NCBI RefSeq assembly: GCF_019511605.1
Contig: NZ_JAEUAV010000011.1
Span: 62,001 to 126,000, forward strand
Length of the DNA: 64,000 bases
Reading direction: 5' to 3'
Source: Paraburkholderia phenoliruptrix
GTDB lineage: Bacteria > Pseudomonadota > Gammaproteobacteria > Burkholderiales > Burkholderiaceae
Shown here: positions 55,308-64,000 of the stretch, piece after piece
How the letters are laid out: each line of letters opens with the position of its first letter
Numbering within the stretch: the stretch's first letter is position 1
The notes under the pieces: generated by a model
The model's input: the letters and a program-made list of their open reading frames with translations, nothing else
What the model was told of the DNA's origin: nothing
The model's database searches: none
Made by a program: the position numbers and the translations under genes

Positions 55308-56483
55308 ATGAAAAAGAACCTGTCAGCGCTTATCGTGCTCACCTCAGCGGGGATGCTGTGTTCGAGCGCGCATGCGCAAAGCAGCGTGACGCTCTACGGC
55401 ATCATCGACGTTGGATTGAACTATCAATCAAACGCATCAGGTGGGCGCCTTTTCGCCATGACGAGCGGTGTGAACCAGGGCAGCCGGTTCGGCCTGGTTG
55501 GCAGCGAGGATCTTGGCAGCGGCCTCAAGGCAATCTTCCGGCTCGAAAACGGCTTCGACGTGACGAACGGCAAGCTCGGGCAAGGGGGGTTACTCTTCGG
55601 CCGGCAAGCGTATGTGGGGCTCTCCGGACGCTATGGCACGCTCACCTTCGGCCGGCAATACGACACGTTGATCGACTTTGTGGGCCAATATTCGGTGAGC
55701 AACCAGTGGGGTGGCTATATCTCCGCGCACCCTGGCGACCTCGACAATTTCAACTACAGTTTCCGCAGCAACAATTCGGTCAAGTTCACATCGGAAAACT
55801 ACGGCGGATTCTCGTTCGGGACGCTTTATAGCCTCGGCGGCGCTGCCGGTGATTTCACGCGCAACCAGATCTGGTCACTCGGTGCGGGCTATAACCATGG
55901 GCCGTTTTCGATTGGCGCAGCATGGCTCAGCGTGAGAAATCCGAACACGAGCCTGTTCGGCGCAAACTCGTCGACAACAGCGACCGCGGCAGCGGCGAAT
56001 GCGTCTTCGCCCGTTTTCCGCGGGTTTCTTTCGGCGCACTCGTACCGGGATATCGGTGTGGGCGCATCCTATACGCTCGGTGCTGCAACCTTTGGCGCGA
56101 CCTATTCGAACATCAGCTTTCGCGGAATGGGCGACCTCTCGTCAGGCCCCAACCCCTTCGGGTATACGGGCAATGCAACTTTCGACAACGCCGAAGTCAA
56201 CTTCAACTATAAGCTGACTCCCGCGTGGATGGCCGGCATCGCATACGACTACACGAAGGGACACGCGAACAACGTGAACGAAGGAGCGACATATCACCAG
56301 GTCGAGGCGAGTACCCACTACTTTCTCTCCAAACGCACTGATGTCTATCTCTCTGGAATCTGGCAGCACGCTTCCGGTACGGACTCAACCAACAAGCCAG
56401 CGGTCGCAGCGATAAATGTGCTCACCCCGTCGTCTTCGAACAATCTGGCTGTGGTTCGCGTCGGTATGCGACACAAGTTCTGA
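55308..56483 (+). CDS. Trimeric Gram-negative porin
   Basis: 391 residues. Signal peptide with cleavage near SSAHAQS (about residue 24). The mature part begins SSVTLYGIIDVGLNYQSN, and ends in a beta strand closing on aromatic Phe (VVRVGMRHKF), the outer-membrane insertion signal. GSRFGLVGSEDLGSGLKAIF is typical of burkholderial 16-strand porins. It lets small anions through the outer membrane and is probably co-regulated with the MFS carrier just upstream. GGAGA precedes the ATG. Confidence 0.96.
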   Translation: MKKNLSALIVLTSAGMLCSSAHAQSSVTLYGIIDVGLNYQSNASGGRLFAMTSGVNQGSRFGLVGSEDLGSGLKAIFRLENGFDVTNGKLGQGGLLFGRQAYVGLSGRYGTLTFGRQYDTLIDFVGQYSVSNQWGGYISAHPGDLDNFNYSFRSNNSVKFTSENYGGFSFGTLYSLGGAAGDFTRNQIWSLGAGYNHGPFSIGAAWLSVRNPNTSLFGANSSTTATAAAANASSPVFRGFLSAHSYRDIGVGASYTLGAATFGATYSNISFRGMGDLSSGPNPFGYTGNATFDNAEVNFNYKLTPAWMAGIAYDYTKGHANNVNEGATYHQVEASTHYFLSKRTDVYLSGIWQHASGTDSTNKPAVAAINVLTPSSSNNLAVVRVGMRHKF

Positions 56484-56539
56484 TAGACATGGGGTGGTGC
56501 ATTTCGATGCGCCCGCTGTCTGCCACCGTCTGTTGCGAA

Positions 56540-56557
56540 GTCAAGCGGCCGCTTGAC
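56540..56557. terminator. Perfect 18-bp palindrome between convergent porin and YkgJ genes
   Basis: GTCAAGCGGCCGCTTGAC folds to a 7-bp stem with a 4-nt loop. It lies where the two genes converge, but no T-tract follows. Confidence 0.35.
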
Positions 56558-56583
56558 CCGTGCCTACTGCGCCGCGCCGGCCT

Positions 56584-57357
56584 TCAATCAGAGCCCGCCG
56601 AAAGCCCCAGATATTGGAACCCGAAAGTACTGTTCGCATCGACGAGAGTACCCAGCGCGCCCACCGACTCGAGCACATCCACCGTGTTTCGACGCTGTGA
56701 TACGAAACGCCACGTCGGCTGCAGCGCGGGCACGGTGGGCCCGCTGCTCGCCTGACGCAGCGCCGCCAGCAGCTCAACGCGATCAGGCGAATGTGCGACA
56801 AAACCCTCGTTCGACACCCCGGCATGACTGATACCCAGCAACGCACACACCTGCTGCTTGATGGGGACGTCACTCGCGTCGGCATCGCGCGATTGCTGGA
56901 TCAGAGCGAGCATGTCGGAATCGACCAGCTTGCCGGCGCGCAGCAGTGGCGACGACCCCGGCGTCCAGGATTCAGGCGGACACATCTTGTGCTCCGGCAC
57001 GAGCGCGATGAATGGATTGATTTCCGCCGGATAGATGCGGCATACCAGCGGCCTTTTCTGGTAGATACCGCAGCGCATGTCGGGGCGAAGGTTCGGGCAT
57101 GGGCCCGCATGCGTGCCCGCGAAAATGACCACTACTCTCGCCGGCAACGACCCGCTCATCGCGGCAAACGAACGGCGACGCTTTTGCGCAGCCTGAAGAT
57201 TGTCGGCGGGCGGCTCTTCCGGCCACGGCAAGGCCTCGCAGAGAATCTCCACGTCGTTGCCGGCTTCGAGCCAGGCAACCGCCTCGCTTGCCGTCAGCGG
57301 CAAACGCAGATCGTGGCAACACTTGCCGCACATCGTGCACTTGAAATCGATATCCAT
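56584..57357 (-). CDS. YkgJ-family cysteine-cluster protein
   Basis: 257 residues. The N-terminal cluster CTMCGKCCHD (about 7-16), GPCPNL, MRCGIYQKRPLVCRIYP and a further KMCPPES place it in the YkgJ family (PF03692), thought to bind zinc or an Fe-S cluster. The function of the family is not established. It is somewhat longer than usual, with a C-terminal region after residue 150 that has no recognised domain. It converges with the porin and is divergent from the MRJP-family gene. Confidence 0.85.
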   Translation of the reverse strand: MDIDFKCTMCGKCCHDLRLPLTASEAVAWLEAGNDVEILCEALPWPEEPPADNLQAAQKRRRSFAAMSGSLPARVVVIFAGTHAGPCPNLRPDMRCGIYQKRPLVCRIYPAEINPFIALVPEHKMCPPESWTPGSSPLLRAGKLVDSDMLALIQQSRDADASDVPIKQQVCALLGISHAGVSNEGFVAHSPDRVELLAALRQASSGPTVPALQPTWRFVSQRRNTVDVLESVGALGTLVDANSTFGFQYLGLSAGSD

Positions 57358-57747
57358 GTCTCATAGCCCTTGCGTCGCGCGACGCGGTCCAGTTGTGTTG
57401 CTTCATGGCCGGTCGGCGCCTGGGAGCGCGTCCGCCCTCTCGTTGCGTGGCAACAAGCTGAAGCAGTCGGAGTTAGTCGCGCGAACGCCGTCCGCCTTAC
57501 AGGCCATACGGATTTTTTTTCGTCTCGCAGTTCTGGGACAGTGTCATGCCCGATTTTGGGTTTGCGCCGCTTACACTTCGCTGACTGTCGTGGCGCCGTT
57601 GCGCCGCGCGGCCCACACATGCAAACCGGTACCTCTGCATTAACGGCACGCACTCCCTGGCGCTGAAATTCGGGAACAGCGTGTGCTGGACTTGAACGGC
57701 CGGCATCGACTCCGGTGTCGATCACGGTTCACCCATTGGAGGCCGAT
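57358..57747. other. Divergent gap between the YkgJ and MRJP-family genes
   Basis: About 390 bp. A run of eight T lies near 57510-57520. No gene, repeat or certain promoter was identified. Confidence 0.4.
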
Positions 57748-58875
57748 ATGAAGGAAGTCGAGCAGCGTGCGTCAGCGGACAGCGTGCCGCTGACCGCCGC
57801 GCCTGTTTCAGCCGGTGGCGAGGGGCCCGGCGTGCATCTGCGGGAGATTGCCTCGTTCGCGCACCAGGTGACCGGCGTCGCCGTTGCAGACGATGGGCGC
57901 GTATTCGTCAATTTTCCACGCTGGACCGAGGACGCCCCGATCTCCGTCGGCGTACTTACCCCGGATGGCGACGTCCGCCCGTATCCGGACGACCGCTGGA
58001 ACAGCTGGCGCAACGCGAAGCGCGATCAGATGGACGCGGCCCAGCACTGGGTCTGCGTGCAGGCGATGTTGTGCGACACGCAGGGCAATCTGTGGGTGCT
58101 CGATCCGGGCGCGCCCGCGCAGTCGTTCGTCGTGCCGTCCGCGCCGAAGCTGGTTCGCATCGACCTGGCCACCGACCGCGTTGCGCAGTGCATTGCATTC
58201 GACTTCGACATCGCGCCTCAAGGCAGTTACCTCAACGACATCCGCGTAAGCGCGGACGGCCGAGTCGGCTACATTACCGACTCGGGGACGCAAGGCGCAA
58301 TTGTCGTGGTCGATCTCGTGACAGGAAACGCGCGCCGCGTGCTAGACGGTCATCCCTCCACGCAGATGGACGCGACTGTCACCGTTCACGCAGGCGGGGT
58401 TCCGCTCAGGCGGCCCGATGGCCGCGGCGTCGAATTCTCGGCCGACGGCATTGCGTTGAGTCGCGACGGACGCTACCTGTACTGGCAAGCGGTGAAAGGA
58501 AAGACGATCTACCGCGTGCCGACCGAGGTTCTCGACGATGCATCGCTTTCTGCGGACGAGGCCGGCAATCATGTCGAAAAAGTGCTCGAGCATGGCCCTG
58601 CGGACGGGCTGCATTTCGACCGCCACGGGCGGCTGCTCATTACCGCGGTCGAGCAACATGCAATCAAGGTCTGGGACGGCGAGACCCTTGCCACACTCTT
58701 GCACGAGCCCGGCCTGATCTGGCCGGACACGATGGCCGAAGGTCCCGACGGTTCCATCTATCTGACCGACTCGCGAATTCCCGAGATGAACTGGTTCAAG
58801 CCGGGCCATCCCGACGCGTTGCCCTCGCGCCTGCTGATGATCGAAGGTATCACTCGCGATAAGGGTGCTGGCTGA
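57748..58875 (+). CDS. Yellow/major royal jelly protein family (six-bladed propeller), cytoplasmic
   Basis: 375 residues from ATG 57748, which has GGAGG five bases upstream; a GTG at 57715 is less likely. Repeated blades such as VTGVAVADDGRVFVNFPRW, NLWVLDPG and GSYLNDIRVSADGRVGYITDS fit the SMP-30/MRJP superfamily (PF03022). There is no signal peptide. Relatives include lactonases and binding proteins; a sugar- or aromatic-lactone hydrolase role is a guess. Its last 26 bp overlap the 3' end of the LysR gene on the other strand. Confidence 0.85.
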   Translation: MKEVEQRASADSVPLTAAPVSAGGEGPGVHLREIASFAHQVTGVAVADDGRVFVNFPRWTEDAPISVGVLTPDGDVRPYPDDRWNSWRNAKRDQMDAAQHWVCVQAMLCDTQGNLWVLDPGAPAQSFVVPSAPKLVRIDLATDRVAQCIAFDFDIAPQGSYLNDIRVSADGRVGYITDSGTQGAIVVVDLVTGNARRVLDGHPSTQMDATVTVHAGGVPLRRPDGRGVEFSADGIALSRDGRYLYWQAVKGKTIYRVPTEVLDDASLSADEAGNHVEKVLEHGPADGLHFDRHGRLLITAVEQHAIKVWDGETLATLLHEPGLIWPDTMAEGPDGSIYLTDSRIPEMNWFKPGHPDALPSRLLMIEGITRDKGAG

Positions 58876-59758
58876 CGAACTCGAGCAAGGTCTCGCGAAA
58901 GTGCGAAGCGGCCGGGCTCTGCAGTTCCCGCCGAGTGACGAGATGCAACGGCGCGCGGAATGTATGGTCGCCGGCTACGCGGCAATAACGCACGCTTTCC
59001 TGATGGTAACGGTGCATGGAAGCCGGAACGAGCGACACGCCACCGCCCGCCGCGACGAGATTGATTGCCGTCACCATGCGTGGCACTTCTTCCACGACGT
59101 GAGGCTCGAACCCTTTCGCTTCGCAAGCGCGAATAAAGTCCGCATACATGCCCGGTGCGCCGGGCCGCCGCACGAAGATGAACGATTCCTTGGCCAGCTG
59201 TTTGAGCGGCACTGCACGGTTACCGATCAACCGATGCCCGACGGGCAGCACGAGCAACATGCGCTCCTCGGCCAGCAGTTCGAAACGCAATTCAGTGGGC
59301 GTGTCGACAGGTTTGCGAAGAATCGCCGCGTCCGCGCGATCGTTCAACATCATTTCGATAATCTCGGCCGCATTCACCTCATTCATTTCGATCGCAATCT
59401 CGGGGTACATCTCGCGAAAGTTGCGGATAGCGGTGGGCGTGAGCGGGTGAAACGCCGCCGAACTCGTGAGCGCGACGCGCACCGTGCCGATCTGTCCTTG
59501 CGCCACCCGGCGCGCATGAACAACGGCGTTATCGAGTTCAAGCAGCACTGAGCGTGCGCGCGCGGCAAAGGTTTCGCCGGGCGCCGTCAACGTAACGCCG
59601 CGCGGTTGCCGCATGAAGAGCGCGAAGCCCAGTTCCTGTTCGAGCTCCTGAATCTGTTGGGATAACGGCGGTTGCTGGATATGCAGCCGGGCGGCGGCGC
59701 GCGTGAACTGGCCTTCTTCGGCAACCGCGAGGAAATAACGCAGATGTCTCAATTCCAT
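58850..59758 (-). CDS. LysR-family transcriptional regulator
   Basis: 302 residues. HTH in MELRHLRYFLAVAEEGQFTR and LHIQQPPLSQQIQELEQELG, then a substrate-binding domain. The sequence is close to the CatR/BenM/CbnR type of regulators that respond to aromatic intermediates. It is divergent from the MFS-hydrolase-tannase genes, and an LTTR-type box lies in the 112-bp gap, so it probably controls them. Confidence 0.93.
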   Translation of the reverse strand: MELRHLRYFLAVAEEGQFTRAAARLHIQQPPLSQQIQELEQELGFALFMRQPRGVTLTAPGETFAARARSVLLELDNAVVHARRVAQGQIGTVRVALTSSAAFHPLTPTAIRNFREMYPEIAIEMNEVNAAEIIEMMLNDRADAAILRKPVDTPTELRFELLAEERMLLVLPVGHRLIGNRAVPLKQLAKESFIFVRRPGAPGMYADFIRACEAKGFEPHVVEEVPRMVTAINLVAAGGGVSLVPASMHRYHQESVRYCRVAGDHTFRAPLHLVTRRELQSPAASHFRETLLEFVSQHPYRE

Positions 59759-59770
59759 GCTTCGTCCGCT

Positions 59771-59785
59771 ATATGTGTTAAATAT
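59771..59785. promoter_or_regulatory. LysR-type operator between LysR and the MFS gene
   Basis: ATAT-N7-ATAT (59771-59785) fits the T-N11-A dyad of LysR-family sites. A second dyad, ATGTA-N3-TACAT, follows at 59802-59814. Confidence 0.5.
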
Positions 59786-59870
59786 GGCAACCGTGCCTCA
59801 TATGTATTTTACATTGGGGATATGGGCACGTAGTCTTGATCCACAAGCAGAAGACAGGCAAAGGAGACAC

Positions 59871-61220
59871 ATGCAAACCGTTTTGCAAGCCGGCATCCCC
59901 GCGTCGGGCACAGCGCCGCTCAGCCGTTCGCAGATGCGCCGGGCGGTGCTCGCGTCGGTCATCGGCAATGGTCTGGAGTGGTTCGACTTTCTTATCTACG
60001 GCTATTTCGCCAAAACCATCGCGCAGGTGTTTTTCCCGGTCGGCAACGGCTTCGTGTCGATCACGCTGACGCTCGCCACTTTTGCCGTCGGCTTTGTGGT
60101 GAGGCCGCTCGGCGGCGTCGTGATCGGCGCATGCGCGGATCGCTATGGGCGGCGCAAGACCCTGTCGCTGCTGATTCTTCTGATGGCGGCAAGCACGCTG
60201 ATGATGGGCCTCACACCAGGTTACGCGAGCATTGGGATCGCGGCGCCGCTGCTCGTGATCGTCGCGCGCGTACTGCAAGGGCTCTCCGTCGGCGGCGAGT
60301 TCGCGACTGCCGCCGCGATGCTGACGGAATACGCACCGCCCGGGCGCAAGATGTTTTTCGGCAGCTTTCAGATGACCTCGCAGGCCGTGGCGTTGCTGCT
60401 GTCGTCGCTGTGCTCGTTCGTGCTCACTACACAGCTTTCGCACGCATCGCTCGTGGCGTGGGGCTGGCGCGTGCCGTTCCTGCTCGGCGCGCTGGTGGGG
60501 CCGGTGGGCTTCTACATCCGGCACAAAGTCGGGGAGTCGCCGGAATTCGTGCAATTGCGCGAGCGCCTCGGGCATGCACCGCGCCAGTCGCTGCGCACCT
60601 TCGCTCGCGAGCACGGCGATGCGGCGCTGTGTGCGATGGGCGTGATTATCGTTGGGGCCGCAACCAATTATTTGTGGCACTCGTACATGCCGCTCTATGT
60701 CGAGCGTCAGTTGCATCTGCCGCTGAAGAATGCGCTATTTGGCACGGCCATTTCAGGCTTGATCGGCATTGTCGGTTATCCGCTAGCCGGGCGTCTCGCC
60801 GACCGCTACGGCGCCTACCGGCTGTTCTTTCCCGTGACGATCGTCTGGGTGCTCGCCGCGCGGCCGCTCTTCGCGTGGGTGCTCGCCGCGCCGACGCCTG
60901 AACGTGTGTTCGCCGCGCAAATGATTGCGACTGTCGTGCTCAGTTTCATGTCCGGCGCGCATCCCGGCATGCTCACGCAGTTGTTCCCCACGGCTACGCG
61001 TTCGACGGGCGTTGCGCTCTCTTACAACCTCGCGGTCACGCTATTCGGCGGTCTTGCGCCGCTCACGGTGTCCACGTTGATCGACGTTACCGGCTCGCGC
61101 ATCGTGCCCGCGTGGTACCTCATCTTTGCGGGCATCGTCTCGTTGCTGCTGGTCGGCTTGACGGCTTCGGGGCGGCGTTTGCGCCGCGAGCCTGACCGCT
61201 GGCCGGGCGACGGAGCATGA
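59871..61220 (+). CDS. MFS transporter, metabolite:proton symporter type
   Basis: 449 residues from ATG 59871 with AAAGGAG four bases upstream; the frame to 59757 overlaps the LysR operator. NGLEWFDFLIYGYFAKTIAQ at the start and GGVVIGACADRYGRRKTLSL (loop 2-3) and LQGLSVGGEFATAAAMLTEY are diagnostic of the MHS/proline-betaine-citrate group of the MFS. It imports an organic acid or aromatic. Its stop overlaps the next gene (ATGA). Confidence 0.94.
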   Translation: MQTVLQAGIPASGTAPLSRSQMRRAVLASVIGNGLEWFDFLIYGYFAKTIAQVFFPVGNGFVSITLTLATFAVGFVVRPLGGVVIGACADRYGRRKTLSLLILLMAASTLMMGLTPGYASIGIAAPLLVIVARVLQGLSVGGEFATAAAMLTEYAPPGRKMFFGSFQMTSQAVALLLSSLCSFVLTTQLSHASLVAWGWRVPFLLGALVGPVGFYIRHKVGESPEFVQLRERLGHAPRQSLRTFAREHGDAALCAMGVIIVGAATNYLWHSYMPLYVERQLHLPLKNALFGTAISGLIGIVGYPLAGRLADRYGAYRLFFPVTIVWVLAARPLFAWVLAAPTPERVFAAQMIATVVLSFMSGAHPGMLTQLFPTATRSTGVALSYNLAVTLFGGLAPLTVSTLIDVTGSRIVPAWYLIFAGIVSLLLVGLTASGRRLRREPDRWPGDGA

Positions 61221-62248
61221 GTGTCGGGATGAATGCTCTCATGAATAACCAGGTGCGGCCGCGCAACGAGGTGCCCGTCAAGGTCGTCGCGGATGAACGG
61301 CTGATCGTGTCGACGTCACGCGGCGAAGCCAAAGTGCCGCTTTTCACGGGAGGCAGCACGACGCCGGTCGAAGCGACACAAGTCGTGGTCATGTTGCACG
61401 GCAGGCTGCGTGATGCCGACGCCTATCTTCTTTCGACGCAGCGTGCGCTCGCCTCGTCCACGGTGGAAGCGAACAATGTGATTCTCGCAGTGCCGCAGTT
61501 TCTCGCGACGGCCGACGTGGAGCACCACCGTTTGGGCGACGACATGCTGCATTGGGAATGGACTTCGTGGATGGGCGGGCTCGACGCAATAGGCCCGGCA
61601 CCGCTCAGTTCGTTCGATGTGCTCGACGCGCTGATCGAACACTACGCGCATGACGTGCACACCGGCCGCTTTCCGAACGTACGCGAGATCGTGATTGCTG
61701 GCCATTCCGGCGGCGCGCAGGTCGCCCATCGTCACGCGATACTGAGCGACGCTGCAGCGCGATGCGCGGTTCGCAATGTGCACGTGCGTTATGTGATCGC
61801 CAATCCTTCTTCGTATGTGTATTTCGACGCGTGGCGTCCGCAGGATCATAGCGTTGCTTGCGCCGGCTTCAATGACTGGAAATACGGCACACAGCGGCTG
61901 CCTCGCTATGCGGATGGACGCGATCCGCAATCGCTCGAGCGCCGCTACATGGATCACGACGTGACGTATCTGCTCGGCACCCATGACAACGATCCGGCGC
62001 ATCCGGCGCTCGACCGTTCATGCGAAGCGATGCTGCAAGGTCCGCATCGGCTCGCGCGAGGCCGGGCCTACTACGCATATTTGCAAGCACGGCGTCCGCA
62101 GTTGCGGCATGAGTTGCATGAAGTACAGGGCGCTGGGCACAGCGGCGACGCGATGTTCGTATCGCAGCCGGGCGTACGCGCATTGTTCGGCACAGCCGCG
62201 CGGCTTGTTGAAACTGACGTCGTTCAGCAAGGCGGCGCGCTCGAATAG
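61217..62248 (+). CDS. Alpha/beta hydrolase
   Basis: 343 residues. VVMLHGRLRDADAYLL gives the oxyanion region, IAGHSGGAQVAHRHA the nucleophile elbow with Ser, and EVQGAGHSGDAMF the likely catalytic His near 312. No signal peptide, so it acts in the cytoplasm on an ester, lactone or amide brought in by the MFS carrier. It is translationally coupled to the MFS gene by a 4-bp overlap and followed by the tannase-type lipoprotein. Confidence 0.87.
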   Translation: MSVGMNALMNNQVRPRNEVPVKVVADERLIVSTSRGEAKVPLFTGGSTTPVEATQVVVMLHGRLRDADAYLLSTQRALASSTVEANNVILAVPQFLATADVEHHRLGDDMLHWEWTSWMGGLDAIGPAPLSSFDVLDALIEHYAHDVHTGRFPNVREIVIAGHSGGAQVAHRHAILSDAAARCAVRNVHVRYVIANPSSYVYFDAWRPQDHSVACAGFNDWKYGTQRLPRYADGRDPQSLERRYMDHDVTYLLGTHDNDPAHPALDRSCEAMLQGPHRLARGRAYYAYLQARRPQLRHELHEVQGAGHSGDAMFVSQPGVRALFGTAARLVETDVVQQGGALE

Positions 62249-62262
62249 CAGTCAATTCAAAC

Positions 62263-62267
62263 AGGAG
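62263..62267 (+). promoter_or_regulatory. Ribosome-binding site that decides the TTG start of the tannase-type gene
   Basis: AGGAG six bases before TTG 62274, which directly precedes a lipoprotein signal; the longer frame overlaps the hydrolase gene. Confidence 0.75.
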
Positions 62268-62273
62268 ACGACA

Positions 62274-63917
62274 TTGAACAACAGACCGTTGTGGTGGGCG
62301 CTCGCCCTCAGCTTTTGCATCAGCGGATGCGGCGGTAATACATCGGGCGGCGGCAGTTCGACGAGCTCGACGCCTGCGCCCACGGCAGCTACGCAATGCG
62401 CGTCGTTGAATGGGCTGTCGATACCGGCATCGTCGATCGGCGCGCCGACCAGCGGCGCGACCATTACCAGCGCGACACTGACCGAGACGAGCGGTGAATA
62501 TTGCAAGGTCAACGGTGCGATTGCACCCGTCGATCCGGCCGCGCCGTCAATCAACTTCCAGGTCAATCTGCCGACCAACTGGAATCGCAAGGCGCTGCAC
62601 TACGGAGGCGGCGGCTTCGACGGCACCTTGATTACCGGCGTCGAACCGCTCGACATGGCGCCGGCCGGATCGGCAACGCCGCTTGCCAACGGTTATGCGA
62701 CCTTCGGCGACGACTCCGGGCATCAGAGTTCGAGCATCACGGACGGCAAGTTCGCCGCCAACGATGAAGCGCTCGCAAATTACGGCGGCCTGAGCCTGAA
62801 GAAAACGCATGACGTCGCGATGGCGCTCATCAGAAAGCGCTACTCGAGCGCGCCCGACAAGGTGTATTTCTTCGGCAGTTCGACAGGCGGCCGCGACGGC
62901 TTGAGCGAAGCGCAGCGCTGGCCCTCGGACTACGACGGCATTGTGGTCAACCGTCCGGCGCTCAACTATACGGGGCTGCGGCTCAGCAACGTGGTGCTCG
63001 GGCGTGCGCTGTATCTGAACAACGGAGCGGGCTGGCTCGACGTCGCCAAGACCGTCCTGCTGCAAAACGCTGTGATGAGTACGTGCGATGCGCTCGACGG
63101 TGTCGCCGACGGCATCATCTCTAACGTGGCCGCGTGCAAGGCGCAATCGGCGACGGTGCTCGGGTCGGTCCGCTGCGCGAACGGTGTGGACACAGGCGAT
63201 ACGTGCCTCTCCGATGCGCAGATCGCAACTGTGCAGACCATCGCAGCGCCATTGCAGTTGCCGTATCCGCTCGCCAACGGCGTGACCCGGTATGCGGGCT
63301 ACAACATTCTTGCGGGCTCGGTATTCGCAGGACCTTACACGACGCGTGACCTCGGCGAGTCGAAAGTGCCTGCAAATCCGGCGGGAAAGAAGGACGCAAA
63401 TCAATGGGTGACCGGCGACCAATGGGTCAAGTATTTCGTCACGCGCGTGCCGACCTTCAATTCGTTGACGTTCGATCCGCTCAATCCTGCGGCCTATGAG
63501 TCGCGTGTGCAGGCGGTGTCCGCGCTAACCGATGCGACCAGCACGGACCTGAGCGCCTATGTCGCGAAGGGCGGCAAGCTCATCATGACGCACGGACTCG
63601 CAGATGAGATCGTGAGCACCGATTACTACAACGGCCTCGTGCAGCGCTTCGGGCAAAACACGGTGGACGGTTTCGTGCGCTTTTATCTGATGCCGGGCGT
63701 GGGTCACGGCACCGGGCCGTTCCATCCGGCCATCGACTCGTTATCCGCGCTCGATCAATGGGTGCAGAGCGGCAAGGCCCCGGAGACGCTGACCATGAGC
63801 GACCTCAACGCGGCCACGCTGGGGAGAACGCGGCCACTGTGCCGTTATCCGTCGTGGCCGAAGTACGTGGGCCGCGATGTGAACGCGGCCGCGAGCTACC
63901 AGTGCGTAAGTCAGTAA
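62274..63917 (+). CDS. Tannase/feruloyl-esterase family lipoprotein
   Basis: 547 residues from TTG 62274. The N-terminus NNRPLWWALALSFCISGCGG has a lipobox ISGC, so the mature protein is probably anchored in an envelope membrane. The esterase part includes HYGGGGFDG, FFGSSTGGRDGLSEAQRWP with the nucleophilic Ser, and a late GVGHGTGP with the His. The family hydrolyses aromatic esters such as feruloyl or galloyl esters. Together with the hydrolase and carrier it suggests extracellular ester cleavage followed by uptake. The substrate is inferred. Confidence 0.88.
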   Translation: MNNRPLWWALALSFCISGCGGNTSGGGSSTSSTPAPTAATQCASLNGLSIPASSIGAPTSGATITSATLTETSGEYCKVNGAIAPVDPAAPSINFQVNLPTNWNRKALHYGGGGFDGTLITGVEPLDMAPAGSATPLANGYATFGDDSGHQSSSITDGKFAANDEALANYGGLSLKKTHDVAMALIRKRYSSAPDKVYFFGSSTGGRDGLSEAQRWPSDYDGIVVNRPALNYTGLRLSNVVLGRALYLNNGAGWLDVAKTVLLQNAVMSTCDALDGVADGIISNVAACKAQSATVLGSVRCANGVDTGDTCLSDAQIATVQTIAAPLQLPYPLANGVTRYAGYNILAGSVFAGPYTTRDLGESKVPANPAGKKDANQWVTGDQWVKYFVTRVPTFNSLTFDPLNPAAYESRVQAVSALTDATSTDLSAYVAKGGKLIMTHGLADEIVSTDYYNGLVQRFGQNTVDGFVRFYLMPGVGHGTGPFHPAIDSLSALDQWVQSGKAPETLTMSDLNAATLGRTRPLCRYPSWPKYVGRDVNAAASYQCVSQ

Positions 63918-64000
63918 GCGTAAGGGGGCCGTTGAACTGCCTGGAATAAAGATTGCGCAGATGAATCGTGAAGCCATGCGCCGGCGCACAGGGGCCGGCG
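63918..64000. other. Right end of the window
   Basis: 83 bp after the tannase-type stop. A short inverted repeat (CGCCGGC/GCCGGCG) lies at the very end and may be part of a terminator that continues outside. Confidence 0.3.

Noticed and set aside
56540..56557. 18-bp palindrome as a recombination or att site
   Set aside because: It lies between convergent genes with no integrase or direct repeat nearby; a hairpin role is simpler.

Overview
The window is GC-rich Gram-negative chromosomal DNA that looks like a member of the Burkholderiaceae (Burkholderia/Paraburkholderia/Caballeronia group). The reasons are the rmlBACD sugar cluster beside apaH, a pyrR-pyrB-pyrC' run next to algH/ruvX, a CIRCE-controlled groESL operon, a Burkholderia-type trimeric porin, and the long minus-strand operons. 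This assignment rests on gene content and order read by eye, not on a database search. I saw no tRNA, rRNA, CRISPR array or complete insertion sequence.

Bases 1-27,300 are a surface-polysaccharide (O-antigen/capsule type) locus of the ABC-transporter-dependent class. It holds two Wzm permeases and three Wzt ATPases with C-terminal substrate-recognition domains. Around them are a 1106-residue methyltransferase/coiled-coil/glycosyltransferase protein, five further glycosyltransferases or sugar modifiers (three family-2-type glycosyltransferases, a GT4 and a hexapeptide acyltransferase), an SGNH-hydrolase-like protein, ManC for GDP-mannose, Rmd for GDP-rhamnose and RmlBACD for dTDP-L-rhamnose. 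The left end also holds a sulfation module: a sulfotransferase (cut by the window edge), a CysD that carries an extra N-terminal region of about 180 residues, and a CysN-CysC fusion. Together these would make PAPS and move sulfate onto the glycan.

Bases 27,300-41,500 are mostly housekeeping: apaH, plsC, pyrC' (a dihydroorotase that has lost metal ligands), pyrB, pyrR, ruvX, algH, a ChpA/FimL-like helical protein, rubredoxin, a divergent ThiD and groESL. A second sulfation pair, a sulfotransferase with an accessory beta domain followed by a stand-alone APS kinase, sits between thiD and groEL. It ends in a perfect 18-bp-stem terminator.

Bases 41,500-64,000 are accessory catabolic and regulatory DNA. 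A LysR regulator faces a short-chain dehydrogenase and a coenzyme-binding oxidoreductase; a small IS3-type orfA remnant touches the LysR 3' end. Next is a GntR-associated cluster (enoyl-CoA hydratase, LigI-like amidohydrolase, glutathione transferase, carboxymuconolactone-decarboxylase-like protein, two class III CoA-transferases and a double-length acyl-CoA dehydrogenase). It faces an MFS carrier and a porin, which suggests uptake and CoA-dependent breakdown of an aromatic or branched organic acid. The right end has a YkgJ-type cysteine-cluster protein, a Yellow/MRJP-family protein, and a LysR divergent from an MFS carrier, an alpha/beta hydrolase and a tannase/feruloyl-esterase lipoprotein.
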